From Streptomyces griseocarneus (lineage in GTDB: Bacteria; Actinomycetota; Actinomycetes; Streptomycetales; Streptomycetaceae): 64,000 bases of DNA. The first letter of the stretch is position 1, and each line of letters begins with the position of its first letter. The stretch is from positions 1-64,000 of the forward strand of contig PENC01000019.1 of assembly GCA_003674045.1 (NCBI GenBank), written 5' to 3'. Positions 16,540-24,922 of this stretch are shown piece by piece. Both the position numbers and the translations under genes were made by a program. The notes below the pieces were generated by a model, which saw only the letters and a program-made list of their open reading frames with translations, ran no database searches and was not told where the DNA came from.

Positions 16540-17489
16540 CAACCACGTCCGTAGTGCGGGTGGGCAGCCGCAACAGCACCATGGCCCGCTGGCAGACCGA
16601 CTGGTGCGTCGAGCTGCTGTCCAAGGCCCACCCCGACACCTGCTTCGAGATCACCACGATGGCCTCGAAGGGCGACCGCTACCAAGGCCCCTTGTCCCGC
16701 ATCGGCGGGAAGGGCGCCTTCGTCACCGCCCTGGACCGCGCCTTGCTGGACTACGAGTTGGACGTCACCGTCTCATGTGTGAAGGACCTGCCCAGCCCGC
16801 ACGACCGGCAGCCGGGCGTGAGCATCGGCGCGGTCCTGGAACGCGGCGACGCCCGCGACGCCCTCGTCCTCCCCGCCGGCCGACAGCCCTGCACCCTCGC
16901 CGAACTGCCGCGCGGCGCCCGGGTCGGGACCAGTGCCCCGCGCCGCATCGCCCAGCTGCGCCAGCGCCATCCGCGCCTGGAGCCCGTGCTCGTCCGCGGC
17001 AACGCCGACACCCGCATCGAACACCTAGACGACGGCAGCAGGGGACTCGACGCGCTGCTCGTCGCCTACGCCGGGCTGCACCGCCTCGGCCAGACTCACC
17101 GTGCCACGCAGGTCCTCGACCCAACGTGGTGGCTCCCGGCCTCCGGCGCGGGCATGGTCGTCGCCGAATACCGCACCGGCGACACCACGGTCCGCGATCT
17201 CCTCACACCGATCACGCACCCGCCCACGGCCACCGCGCTCGCCGCCGAGCGGGCCACCCTGGCGGCACTGCGCGGCAACTGCATGACCGCGGCCTCCGTC
17301 CACGCCACCCTCACCAGCGACACGGTCACCGTCTACGCCGCGGTGTTCGCCCCGGACGGCCACACCGCCATCCGGACCCAGACCACGGGGCCGGTGCACC
17401 AGGCCGACGCCGTGGGCCGCCGCGCCGCCGAGCAACTCCTGCACCAGGGCGCGGCCGCGCTCCTGCACGCCCTCCCCCACGCCCCATGA
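16536..17489 (+). CDS. Hydroxymethylbilane synthase (HemC) paralog
   Basis: A 317-residue relative of porphobilinogen deaminase, which links four porphobilinogens into hydroxymethylbilane. Family landmarks are VGSRNSTMARWQTD, GGKGAFVTALDRALL, SCVKDLPSP (canonical HSxKDLP, catalytic Asp kept but His-Ser changed), GTSAPRRIAQLR, RGNADTRIEHLD and LRGNCMTAASVHA with Cys249 at the dipyrromethane cofactor site. It sits in an exporter/methyltransferase operon, away from heme genes, so it is probably a specialised copy making a pyrrole-derived product or using another substrate. The ATG-equivalent GTG at 16536 overlaps the MFS stop. Confidence 0.82.
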   Translation: MTTTSVVRVGSRNSTMARWQTDWCVELLSKAHPDTCFEITTMASKGDRYQGPLSRIGGKGAFVTALDRALLDYELDVTVSCVKDLPSPHDRQPGVSIGAVLERGDARDALVLPAGRQPCTLAELPRGARVGTSAPRRIAQLRQRHPRLEPVLVRGNADTRIEHLDDGSRGLDALLVAYAGLHRLGQTHRATQVLDPTWWLPASGAGMVVAEYRTGDTTVRDLLTPITHPPTATALAAERATLAALRGNCMTAASVHATLTSDTVTVYAAVFAPDGHTAIRTQTTGPVHQADAVGRRAAEQLLHQGAAALLHALPHAP

Positions 17490-17541
17490 CGACACCATCC
17501 TTGTCGGACGAGGCACCCATCGGAACGAAGGGACGCCGCCC

Positions 17542-18663
17542 ATGGCGCTGCACCACCCGGATTCCCGCGAATGCCCCAGCCCGCCGCCGCGCCGAATGAC
17601 CGACGCCCAGTACGTGGCCAGCCGCAGCACACTGTGGAGCGGCGTCTCCGCGCTCTTCACCGATGGCCGCGGCCGCGTCGTCCTCGAGGACGTCGACTAC
17701 CGCAGCACATGCCTGTTGCCCGGCGGCGCCATAGATGCCGGCGAAACGCCTTCACACGCCATCGCGCGCAAGGTGCACCAGGAGCTCGGCCTCACCCGTC
17801 CCTTCTCCCGCGTCCTGGCCGTCGACTGGGTTCCCCCCGGCACACCTGGCTACCCGCAGGGGTTCCCCGGCGAGGTGATCTACGTGTTCGACGGCGGTGC
17901 CCTGAGAGAGGAGGACTTCGCCCAGATCGGTTTACCGGGGCGGGAAGTCACCGGCGTTCGCCGCATCGAACCAGCACTCCTCCCCTGCCACGTGGCACCC
18001 GCCGTTGCCCGGCGCGCCCTGGCCGCCCTCCGCGCGCGAATCAACGGCTCTGGCCCCGCGATTCTTGAAGACGGCCGCCCTCTGGTCCCGACGCGATTGG
18101 ACGGCCTCCAGGTGCTGCGCACCGAGCGCAAGCCGCAGCTGTGGCCCTGGCACATGGGCGCCGTGCCGGACCGGCTGCCGGTCACGCAGGTCTGGGGCTG
18201 GCTGTTCGCGCAGGACGGGAGGAACCTCGTGCTCATCGGCCAGGACACCGGCTCCGCATGCCTGCCCGGCGGCACAGTCGAGCCGGCGGACCACGGCGAT
18301 CCGGGACAGACCCTGAAAAGGGAGGCGTGGGAGGAGGCGCGGGTGCGCATCAGCGATCCGCTCTACCTCGGCTACCTCCACGACGACACCAGCAACCGAC
18401 GGCCGTGTGCCCGGGCCCGGTTCGCGGCCCGGATCACCGGCTGGGAGCCGCCACACCGTGATGAGGCAACCGGCCAGACCTACACCCGGCTCCTGGCCAC
18501 GCCCGAGCAGACAGCACAACTCTTCGACTGGGGAGAAGAGTCGGCCGCCCAACTCGCCGCCGTCCATATCGCCCGGGAGAAGTTCGGCCTGCCAGCCCCG
18601 GCCCGGCAGCCGCTCACCGAACTCCCGCCTCGGCAGCTCACCGAAGGCTCCGCGGCCCCGTAG
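17542..18663 (+). CDS. Tandem Nudix-domain protein
   Basis: A 373-residue protein with two Nudix folds. The first box (about 61-83, GAIDAGETPSHAIARKVHQE) departs from the consensus at REUxEE (reads RKVHQE). The second (about 242-267, GTVEPADHGDPGQTLKREAW...) contains an insertion but keeps REAWEE. One domain may therefore be structural or regulatory. The ATG at 17542 follows GAAGGGA. A TTA codon lies at 17932-17934 (residue 131), again suggesting bldA control. It sits in an operon with other nucleotide-handling genes (MazG-like, Nudix, HIT). Substrate unknown. Confidence 0.8.
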   Translation: MALHHPDSRECPSPPPRRMTDAQYVASRSTLWSGVSALFTDGRGRVVLEDVDYRSTCLLPGGAIDAGETPSHAIARKVHQELGLTRPFSRVLAVDWVPPGTPGYPQGFPGEVIYVFDGGALREEDFAQIGLPGREVTGVRRIEPALLPCHVAPAVARRALAALRARINGSGPAILEDGRPLVPTRLDGLQVLRTERKPQLWPWHMGAVPDRLPVTQVWGWLFAQDGRNLVLIGQDTGSACLPGGTVEPADHGDPGQTLKREAWEEARVRISDPLYLGYLHDDTSNRRPCARARFAARITGWEPPHRDEATGQTYTRLLATPEQTAQLFDWGEESAAQLAAVHIAREKFGLPAPARQPLTELPPRQLTEGSAAP

Positions 18664-18764
18664 CACGGCCTGTCCACAACGAGCACCGCCGCGTGCTTGC
18701 CCGCCCCTGCCCGGTCACGGCGCGCGTCGACTCCCCATCCAGCAGAGCAAGGGGTGAAGCAGCA

Positions 18765-19103
18765 ATGGACCTCGGCGAGATGCAACAGCGGGCGATCGAG
18801 ATTCACGATCTGTACGACGAGCTGAACCGTCGCGACCGGCGCATCTGGCGCAGAGACGAGTTCATGTTGGGGTTCGTGGGGGACGTGGGCGACCTGGCCA
18901 AACTGGTCATGGCCGAGGAAGGGGCGCGAGAGAACCCGGGAGGGCGCGCGGCCTTGGAGCACGAGCTGGCCGACTGCCTCTGGTCGGTACTGGTCCTCGC
19001 CCGCCTCTACGGCGTCGACCTGGGTGACGCCTTTCGTCGCACGATGACGGAGCTGGAGACCTCCATCTCCGCACAACTGGCCAGCCCCCGTGAGCCGACG
19101 TGA
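18765..19103 (+). CDS. MazG-like nucleotide pyrophosphohydrolase
   Basis: A 112-residue all-alpha protein with the MazG/dUTPase-like pattern. DVGDLAKLVMAEEG (about 44-57) followed by ELADCLWSVLVLARLYGVDL (about 68-87) corresponds to ExxE...ExxD metal sites, though the first Glu pair is partly Asp. Relatives hydrolyse (d)NTPs to monophosphates. The ATG at 18765 has AAGGGGTG upstream and sits 101 nt after the tandem Nudix gene. Its stop overlaps an in-frame GTG of the following frame. Confidence 0.75.
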   Translation: MDLGEMQQRAIEIHDLYDELNRRDRRIWRRDEFMLGFVGDVGDLAKLVMAEEGARENPGGRAALEHELADCLWSVLVLARLYGVDLGDAFRRTMTELETSISAQLASPREPT

Positions 19104-19222
19104 CCTCCTGGACACCCCGGGCGGCTGAGGGCGGCAACCCGGCCGGGCAGATCGTCAGGGCACCTTCGACCAGCACGCCCAGGGCGGGCTGCGAAATTCA
19201 ACCAGGAAGAGACGGGACGCTG

Positions 19223-19711
19223 ATGACGGATCAGGGACGGATCAGAAACGCGGCCAGCGGTCTGGTCGTACGGGACCAGCACGTGCTCCTGGTGCGCGGG
19301 GACTGGCCGCGCCCGGACACCTGGTGGTTGCCCGGCGGCGGACAGCAGTCCGGGGAAACCCTGGCGGCCTGCGCGGAGCGGGAGGTCTTCGAGGAGACGG
19401 GCGTGCGCGTGAAAGCCGACGAGCTGGTGGTGGTGCGCGAATACATCGAGGCCAACCACCCGGACGGACACCGGATGCTGTCCGGTGCCGGGCACCGGGT
19501 CGATGCGATGTTCCGGTGCCGCATCCTCCACGAGCCGACGGTGCTCGGCGGGCCCGCGCAGGACTCCGTACAACTCGGCGTCGAGTGGGTCCCGCTGGAC
19601 AAGCTCGCCGATCTGCGCACGCTGCCGCCGTGCCTGCCGACCGTCATCACCGACGCCGTGACCGCCGGCCCGGGCCGGGGCGCGGTCTACCTCGGAGACT
19701 CCTATGCGTGA
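19223..19711 (+). CDS. Nudix hydrolase
   Basis: A 162-residue protein with a textbook Nudix box, GGQQSGETLAACAEREVFEE followed by TGV (about 47-69), preceded by the RPDTWWLPGG strand. The ATG at 19223 is favoured: an AGGAAGAG stretch lies upstream, and the extra 41 residues available from a GTG at 19100 (overlapping the MazG-like stop) are low-complexity. It probably hydrolyses a nucleotide-linked compound. It overlaps the first HIT gene by 8 nt. Confidence 0.85.
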   Translation: MTDQGRIRNAASGLVVRDQHVLLVRGDWPRPDTWWLPGGGQQSGETLAACAEREVFEETGVRVKADELVVVREYIEANHPDGHRMLSGAGHRVDAMFRCRILHEPTVLGGPAQDSVQLGVEWVPLDKLADLRTLPPCLPTVITDAVTAGPGRGAVYLGDSYA

Positions 19712-20324
19712 ACCCGGCCCGCGCCCCGGTCGTCAGCCTGTGCGGGAGCCGATGGACCTCGGCGCCTACACCGAACGCGCCCGCACAGGACCGTGCTTCA
19801 TCTGCGCGTTCCTCTCCGGGCACCCCGACTACGAGCACCACGTGGTCGCACAGGACAATGAGCACGTGGCCTTCCTCGACCGGTGGCCAACCCTCCCCGG
19901 GAAGGTGCTCGTCGCCCCCAAGCGGCACATCGAGCACGCCGTCCGGGACCTGGATGAGCCCGCGTACGTAGGGCTGATGCTCTTCGTCCGCCGCGTCGCC
20001 CTCGCCATGGAACAGGTCTGCCAGCCCCAGCGGACCTACCTCTACTCACTCGGCAGCCAGCAGGGCAACGCCCACATCCACTGGCACATCGCCGGGCTTC
20101 CTCCCGGCGTCCCGTACGAGAACCAGCAGTTCCACGCCCTCATGGCGGAGAACGGCGTCATCAACGCGCCACCGGAAGACATGGAGGCCGTCGCTGCACG
20201 GCTTCACCAAGCCCTGACCAGCACGTTGGAGGAGACCGTCCGCACGGTCAGGACCAAGGCCGGGCTGGAGCCGCCGCCGACGCGGTACCCCGGAGACCGG
20301 CCGAGCCCTACGGAGGCATCGTGA
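19704..20324 (+). CDS. HIT-family nucleotide hydrolase/transferase
   Basis: A 206-residue histidine-triad protein. The triad is GNAHIHWHIAGL (about 115-126), with the second and third His flanking a hydrophobic residue, and an N-terminal CFICAF is typical of the Zn-containing branch. VLVAPKRHIEHAVRDL is the conserved strand-helix before the active site. HIT enzymes act on nucleoside phosphoramidates, dinucleoside polyphosphates or adenylylated intermediates. The ATG at 19704 overlaps the preceding Nudix gene; its stop overlaps the next HIT gene. Confidence 0.85.
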   Translation: MREPGPRPGRQPVREPMDLGAYTERARTGPCFICAFLSGHPDYEHHVVAQDNEHVAFLDRWPTLPGKVLVAPKRHIEHAVRDLDEPAYVGLMLFVRRVALAMEQVCQPQRTYLYSLGSQQGNAHIHWHIAGLPPGVPYENQQFHALMAENGVINAPPEDMEAVAARLHQALTSTLEETVRTVRTKAGLEPPPTRYPGDRPSPTEAS

Positions 20325-20659
20325 GCGACTTCTACTGCGACGAAGCGCTCAGTGGGCGGACACCTGTGACAGTGGTGGCCGAGACGGACACGGTGCTCGC
20401 GTTCGAACACACCAGGCCGTCATACGCAGTGCACATTGTGGTCGTGCCCAAAGCACACGTGCCGTCGCTCGTTGACCTCGGCGACCCCGGCGAGAAGGTG
20501 ATCGGCGAGGTGATGGCCGTGGTGCGCAAGGTGGCTGCCCGGGTGTGCGAGGAGCACGGGGCGGCCACGGTGGTCACGAACCTGGGCGATTATCAGGAGA
20601 GTCGGCACCTTCACTTCCACGTCGTCTACCGGGGCGGCCAGCAAGAGCACCGGGCCTGA
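20321..20659 (+). CDS. Small HIT-domain protein
   Basis: A 112-residue second HIT protein, shorter and diverged: VHIVVVPKAHVPSLVDL (about 37-53) and the triad SRHLHFHVVYR (about 93-103). The GTG at 20321 overlaps the upstream HIT stop (GTGA). Two HIT proteins beside three Nudix genes and a MazG-like gene form a compact nucleotide-phosphate hydrolase set. A dyad just after its stop (20654-20680) may end the operon. Confidence 0.82.
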   Translation: MSDFYCDEALSGRTPVTVVAETDTVLAFEHTRPSYAVHIVVVPKAHVPSLVDLGDPGEKVIGEVMAVVRKVAARVCEEHGAATVVTNLGDYQESRHLHFHVVYRGGQQEHRA

Positions 20660-20680
20660 GGCGCCCGATTCACCTCAGGC
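20654..20680. terminator. Probable terminator between convergent HIT and gpsA-like genes
   Basis: GCCTGAGG (20654-20661) and CCTCAGGC (20673-20680) form an 8-bp perfect stem with an 11-nt loop, spanning the HIT stop codon in the 62-bp gap between convergent genes. There is no U-tract, which is common for Streptomyces terminators. Confidence 0.5.
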
Positions 20681-20721
20681 GGTGTGCAGGGTGGAAGGAC
20701 GCGTTCCCGGGCGTGCCGAGG

Positions 20722-21759
20722 TCAGTGTTCGGGCTTGGCCGGCCGCTGCATCAGCGAGGCGGCGGCCTGGTCGAGGGTGAGCTTCTCGCGGAGCAGCTGC
20801 GCGACGGTGTCCGTGATCGGCATGTCGATGTCGTGGCCGCGGGCGAGGTCGAGGATCGCCTGCGCGCTCTTGACGCCTTCGGTGGTCTGCCGGGTGGCGG
20901 CGGTGGCCTGTGCGACGGTCAGGCCGCGGCCGAGGTGGGTGCCGAAGGTGCGGTTGCGGGAGAGCGGGGAGGAGCAGGTGGCCGTCAGGTCGCCCAGGCC
21001 GGCGAGGCCTGCGAGGGTGGCTGGTTCGGCGCCGAGGGCGGTGGCCAGGCGGGTGGTCTCGGCCAGGCCGCGGGTGATGAGCATGGCGGCGGTGTTGTGG
21101 CCCAGGCTCATGCCGGTGGCGATACCGACGGCGAGGGCGATGACGTTCTTCACCGCGCCGCCCAGTTCGCAGCCGATGACGTCGGTGCTGGTGTATGGCC
21201 GGAAGTACGGGGCGCGGCAGGCTGCTTGGAAGGCGCGGGCGATGGTGTGGTCGGGTGAGGCGACGGTGGCAGCGGCGGGCTGGCCGGTGACGATCTCGCG
21301 GGCGAGGTTCGGGCCCGACAGCACGGCGATGCGGTCCGCGGGCATGCCGCTGGTTTCGGCGATGACCTCGCTCGCGCGCATCCCGGTGCCCTGCTCGATG
21401 CCCTTCATCAGGGATACGATCACGGTGCGCGGGCCGATGTACGGCGCCCAGGCAGTGAGGTTGTCGCGCAGGGACTGGGCGGGGATCGAGAGGACGAGGT
21501 AGTCGGCGCCGTCCAGCGCGGCGGCCGGGTGGGTCGTCGCCGTCAGGTTCGGTGGGAGCTCGATGTCCGGGAAGTAGCCGGGGTTGCGGCGGCGGGTGTT
21601 GACCGCATCGGCGATCTCGTTCCGGCGGGCGTGCAGGACGACGTCGCTGCCGGCGTCGGCCAGCACTTTGGCGAACGCCGTCCCCCAGGATCCGGCCGAG
21701 AACACCGCTGTCCGCGCGGGGCGGGCTGTCCGGGTTCGGCGTGGCGGTTCGGGGATCAC
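20722..21759 (-). CDS. gpsA: NAD(P)-dependent glycerol-3-phosphate dehydrogenase-like protein
   Basis: A 345-residue GpsA-family protein. The nucleotide-binding motif is FSAGSWGTAFAKVLADAG (usual GxGxxG reads SAGSWGTA), followed by SLMKGIEQGTGMR, VLSGPNLAREI, the conserved GAVKNVIALAVGIATGM (Lys in the active site) and GLAGLGDLTATCSSP. The enzyme reduces dihydroxyacetone phosphate to sn-glycerol 3-phosphate. The GTG at 21759 overlaps the stop of the upstream HAD gene (GTGA). As it is an accessory copy in a specialised region, it may serve a related phosphosugar instead; the symbol denotes the family. Confidence 0.85.
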   Translation of the reverse strand: MIPEPPRRTRTARPARTAVFSAGSWGTAFAKVLADAGSDVVLHARRNEIADAVNTRRRNPGYFPDIELPPNLTATTHPAAALDGADYLVLSIPAQSLRDNLTAWAPYIGPRTVIVSLMKGIEQGTGMRASEVIAETSGMPADRIAVLSGPNLAREIVTGQPAAATVASPDHTIARAFQAACRAPYFRPYTSTDVIGCELGGAVKNVIALAVGIATGMSLGHNTAAMLITRGLAETTRLATALGAEPATLAGLAGLGDLTATCSSPLSRNRTFGTHLGRGLTVAQATAATRQTTEGVKSAQAILDLARGHDIDMPITDTVAQLLREKLTLDQAAASLMQRPAKPEH

Positions 21760-22466
21760 GATTCGGTGTGCCCGAGCATGAATTGGAGCGCCTCCGCAAT
21801 GTCTCCGACGGCATGGTCCGGGGGCGGGAGGCTGATGGGCCACGTGCGCTGTCGGCTGATCCAGATGGTGCTCAGCCCGGCATTCTGGCCCCCGCGGATG
21901 TCAGCGTCGATCGAGTCCCCGATCGCCCAGCCCCCGTCGTTGAGGCTGCGTCCGCAGCGGGATGCCGCGCGTTCGAAGTGTGCCGTGTCGGGTTTGCGTA
22001 CTCCCTCGGCCTCGGAAATGCTCCAGCCGTCGAGGTACGCGATCACGCCGGTGTGCTCCAGGACAGCCTCCTGCGTCGCGGTGAGGCCGTTGGTGATGAC
22101 CCCGATCGTCCAACCCCTGTCGCGCAGCCGTGCGAGCTGGTCGAGGACGGGCTGAGGGCAGTGCATGTGCCGGGGATACCGGGCTTGATAAGCGTGATGC
22201 AGGTCGCCCGGGGTGGCCAGAAGCGCGAAGCGGTGCCGGACTTCGGCGAAGTAGTGGTCGCGGGGTTTCAGGCCGTCCTCGTCGGCGCGGATCAGCCATT
22301 CAACGGCGTCCGCGCCGAGGCCGTACTCCCGGGCGAATTCCTCCGCCCAGCGCAGCAGACCCGCTCCGCGGTCCACGATGGTGTTGTCCAAGTCCAGGAG
22401 GAGCAGGCGCTGTTGCGATGGCCGCGACAGGAGACGCTTGGTGGCCTGTTCCCTCAGCGGGTGCAC
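21756..22466 (-). CDS. HAD-superfamily phosphatase
   Basis: A 236-residue HAD hydrolase: motif I LLLDLDNTIVDRG (about 22-34), motif II GVITNGLT, motif III Lys in VRKPD, motif IV WAIGDSIDADIRGG. The C1-type cap lies between motifs I and II. It is translationally coupled to the gpsA-like gene, suggesting the dehydrogenase product (for example a glycerol phosphate) is dephosphorylated next. It shares only general similarity with the HAD proteins at 6.4 and 22.6 kb. Confidence 0.85.
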   Translation of the reverse strand: MHPLREQATKRLLSRPSQQRLLLLDLDNTIVDRGAGLLRWAEEFAREYGLGADAVEWLIRADEDGLKPRDHYFAEVRHRFALLATPGDLHHAYQARYPRHMHCPQPVLDQLARLRDRGWTIGVITNGLTATQEAVLEHTGVIAYLDGWSISEAEGVRKPDTAHFERAASRCGRSLNDGGWAIGDSIDADIRGGQNAGLSTIWISRQRTWPISLPPPDHAVGDIAEALQFMLGHTES

Positions 22467-22552
22467 GCAGGGGACAGTAGCGGATGGCGCTCGGCCGCCG
22501 CAGCCCGGCGGACGGCGGGGGTGAAGGTGTTGACGGTGGAGATGGCCAGGGG

Positions 22553-23137
22553 ATGACTGTGGATTTCACCGACTATGAGGCTCTTGTATTGGATTGGGAC
22601 GGAACTTTGGTCGATTCGCAGTATTTGAACGTCACGTCACTGGCTGCCGCGCTGGCTCCCTACGACGTGCCGGTGGAAGAAGGCTGGTACAGGCAGCGGA
22701 TCGGCACGTCCACCGGTGACCTGCTGGCCGAGCTCGGCGTGCCAGCAGCGCAGCACGCCGAGATCATTACGCGTTGCGGCGAACTGATCATCGAGTCCAT
22801 ATCGACCTTGCGCCCCTTCCTGGAAGTCGTCCGATGGGTGGAGGCTGCACGTGTGGGCGGGTTGCGGTGTGCTGTTGCTTCGGGCGGCGGCGGGGCGGTG
22901 GTGCGTGCCGGGATCGCCGGCACCGGCCTGGGCCGCTTGTTCGATGTCGTGGTGACGCGTGAGGCGGTTTCGAGGGGCAAGCCCGCCCCCGACCTGTTCC
23001 TGGAGGCGGCGCGGCGGCTCGGGGTGGATGCGGGGCAGTGTCTTGTCCTTGAGGATGCCGATGAGGGGCTGGCCGCTGCCGAGGCGGCGGGGATGGATGC
23101 GGTGGATGTGCGGCCGTGGGTGGATCCTCGCTGGTAA
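22553..23137 (+). CDS. HAD-superfamily phosphatase/phosphomutase
   Basis: A 194-residue HAD protein resembling beta-phosphoglucomutase and phosphoglycolate phosphatase: motif I VLDWDGTLVDSQ (about 12-23), cap, motif II AVASGGGG, motif III Lys in SRGKPAPD, and motif IV VLEDADEGLAAAEAAGM. The ATG at 22553 gives the usual distance to motif I; an upstream GTG at 22484 adds Gly-rich residues of doubtful value. It diverges from the HAD/gpsA pair and converges on the HTH/TPR regulator. Confidence 0.85.
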   Translation: MTVDFTDYEALVLDWDGTLVDSQYLNVTSLAAALAPYDVPVEEGWYRQRIGTSTGDLLAELGVPAAQHAEIITRCGELIIESISTLRPFLEVVRWVEAARVGGLRCAVASGGGGAVVRAGIAGTGLGRLFDVVVTREAVSRGKPAPDLFLEAARRLGVDAGQCLVLEDADEGLAAAEAAGMDAVDVRPWVDPRW

Positions 23138-23145
23138 TGGTGTGC

Positions 23146-24519
23146 TCAGGCGGGCAAGGCGCGGACTTCTTCGGCGAATTCGCCGACGGCGGGGTGGGTC
23201 GGGAATCGGCGTCGCAGGGTCATGTCGAGTTCTTGGGCGCGTGCCTTCACGGAGTTGACCAGCCTGGTGCCGGTGATCGCTTGTCGTGCGGTGTCGACGG
23301 CGGCTTCGGGATCGCGTAGCGCAACGTGGGCGTGGGCGAGGTCGAGCTGGGCGATGGCCAGGCGCGTGGGTGCCTGGTGGGGCTGGGGAGCCGTTCGGTA
23401 GTAGTCGATGGCCTGCTGGGCTGCGGTGCGGGCGCGGTCGGCGTCGCCGAGCCATCGGAGGCTGGTGGCGTCGTAGGAAGTGATGCGGACGGCGTCGACG
23501 GCATACAGGCCGCCGGCGTGGAGGGGCAGTCGTGCTTGGTGCCGGTGGGACGTGGCTGCCGCGGCCCGGTATGCGCCGCGGTTGCCGAGGAGGGCGTTGG
23601 CGCGGGCGACTTGGGCGCTCAGCCGTACGGCGGCGTTGCCGTCCTTGGGGGCGACGGCCAGGCCGCGGGTGGCCGCGGTGAGGGCGTCGAGCGGGTGCCC
23701 GGCGTAGAGCTTGTGCGTACAGCGGGCGTCTTCCGCCCAGGCGCCGACTTCTTTGGCGCCGGCCTGTTTGCCGTGGACCCAGGCGTCTTCGCAGAGGGCG
23801 TCGACCAGGTCGCCCTTGCCCAGGTCGTGTGCGAGCCAGGCGAGGACGACGGAGAGCATGCCGCTGTGCCGGGCGAGGGCGCGGCCTTCGTCGAGGGTGT
23901 GGCGGCGTTCGTGGAGGAAGACGAATGCCTGGTGGCGGTGGGCGGCGGCGACGGGCCAGAGTTCGTTCGGGGGCTGGGCGGAGTAGGTGGCGCCGAGGTG
24001 GTGGACCGCGAGGTCGAGTTGCTCGATGTCGCCGGGGGATAGTTCCGTGGTGGTGGCGTGCTGGGTGTAGGCGCGCACGGTCTGGGCGCTTGCGTGGCCT
24101 GTGCTCATCAGGGGGGTCAGAGCGGTGCCGCCGATGAGTGCGAGTGCTGTTCGACGCTTCGTTTGATCATCACCTGCTTCGTCGGGCGCCACCGGGGGCG
24201 GCGCGAAGGGGGTGTTCGGGGAGTGCCCGCGCGGGGCGAGACCGAGGTCGGCCGGGGTCAGGGGCGTGGGCAGTCCGCAGAGCCGGGTCAGGGTCTCGGC
24301 CAGGTACTGGGGCATCAGCCCCTGCGGGATCTCTCCGTCGTTGACCCAGTGGCCGATGCGGGACCGGTCGGTGACAAGCTCAGGATGGCCGTGGGCTGCG
24401 GTCGTGTGATTTAGATGTATTGCGAGCTTTCCATAGCTCTGCCCGGCACGGTCTATCCAGTACTTGAGCGCCACATTCGCCTGTTTCTTTCGCTTTGTGT
24501 GCTCGCCTGAGACCGTCAC
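23146..24519 (-). CDS. HTH/TPR transcriptional regulator
   Basis: A 457-residue regulator. The N-terminal part (KQANVALKYWIDRAGQSYGK ... SRIGHWVNDGEIPQGLMPQY) is an XRE-like HTH common in Streptomyces. A hydrophobic Ala-rich segment follows (RTALALIGGTALTPLM, a Tat/membrane-like stretch often seen in this family), then a long TPR-like helical region (about 150-457). The GTG at 24519 is chosen because GAGGAGC precedes it at ideal distance. It diverges from the tandem-HTH gene across a 400-bp region with repeats and probably controls both. Confidence 0.78.
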   Translation of the reverse strand: MTVSGEHTKRKKQANVALKYWIDRAGQSYGKLAIHLNHTTAAHGHPELVTDRSRIGHWVNDGEIPQGLMPQYLAETLTRLCGLPTPLTPADLGLAPRGHSPNTPFAPPPVAPDEAGDDQTKRRTALALIGGTALTPLMSTGHASAQTVRAYTQHATTTELSPGDIEQLDLAVHHLGATYSAQPPNELWPVAAAHRHQAFVFLHERRHTLDEGRALARHSGMLSVVLAWLAHDLGKGDLVDALCEDAWVHGKQAGAKEVGAWAEDARCTHKLYAGHPLDALTAATRGLAVAPKDGNAAVRLSAQVARANALLGNRGAYRAAAATSHRHQARLPLHAGGLYAVDAVRITSYDATSLRWLGDADRARTAAQQAIDYYRTAPQPHQAPTRLAIAQLDLAHAHVALRDPEAAVDTARQAITGTRLVNSVKARAQELDMTLRRRFPTHPAVGEFAEEVRALPA

Positions 24520-24922
24520 CGGAAGCTCCTCTGGTGTGCGGGGCCCCATCACCGTAGCGGCGCCCGGATGGTCGCGTGGAGGTGTGGCGCGCCATCCGCC
24601 ACACCGCGCCACGCCTTCCGCCACAGCCTGGAGCGCGGGAACCGCAACGCTCCGCTACAGCCGCCCGTCTGGCTCCGCCACGCGCACCTGCGGTGTGCTC
24701 TTCGAGCCGGGGACCGTCTCGCCGCAGGGCGGGTGACGCTCCACGGACGAGCAGCAGCTCCGGCTTACGCACAGCTAGGGGGAAGTCGCGTGTGCCCGCC
24801 GATCGCCACCCGGCGCTGCGCTGATCTCCAGCCTGGAGGCCGCGCCGCCGACACCCGATGCCCCAAGTGCCACGCGGCATCGGCCAGGGGCATCCGCCCA
24901 TAGCCACCGAAAGGAGATCGAC
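24520..24922. promoter_or_regulatory. Divergent control region with dyad and TCCGCYAC repeats
   Basis: This 403-bp region separates two regulator genes. It contains a 9-bp perfect inverted repeat, GGTGTGGCG (24581-24589) and CGCCACACC (24597-24605), and four direct copies of TCCGC(C/T)AC at 24595, 24617, 24651 and 24674, spaced 22, 34 and 23 bp. GCGGTGTGCTC is at 24690-24700. It contains no convincing gene. The repeats look like operators for one of the flanking HTH proteins. Confidence 0.5.
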
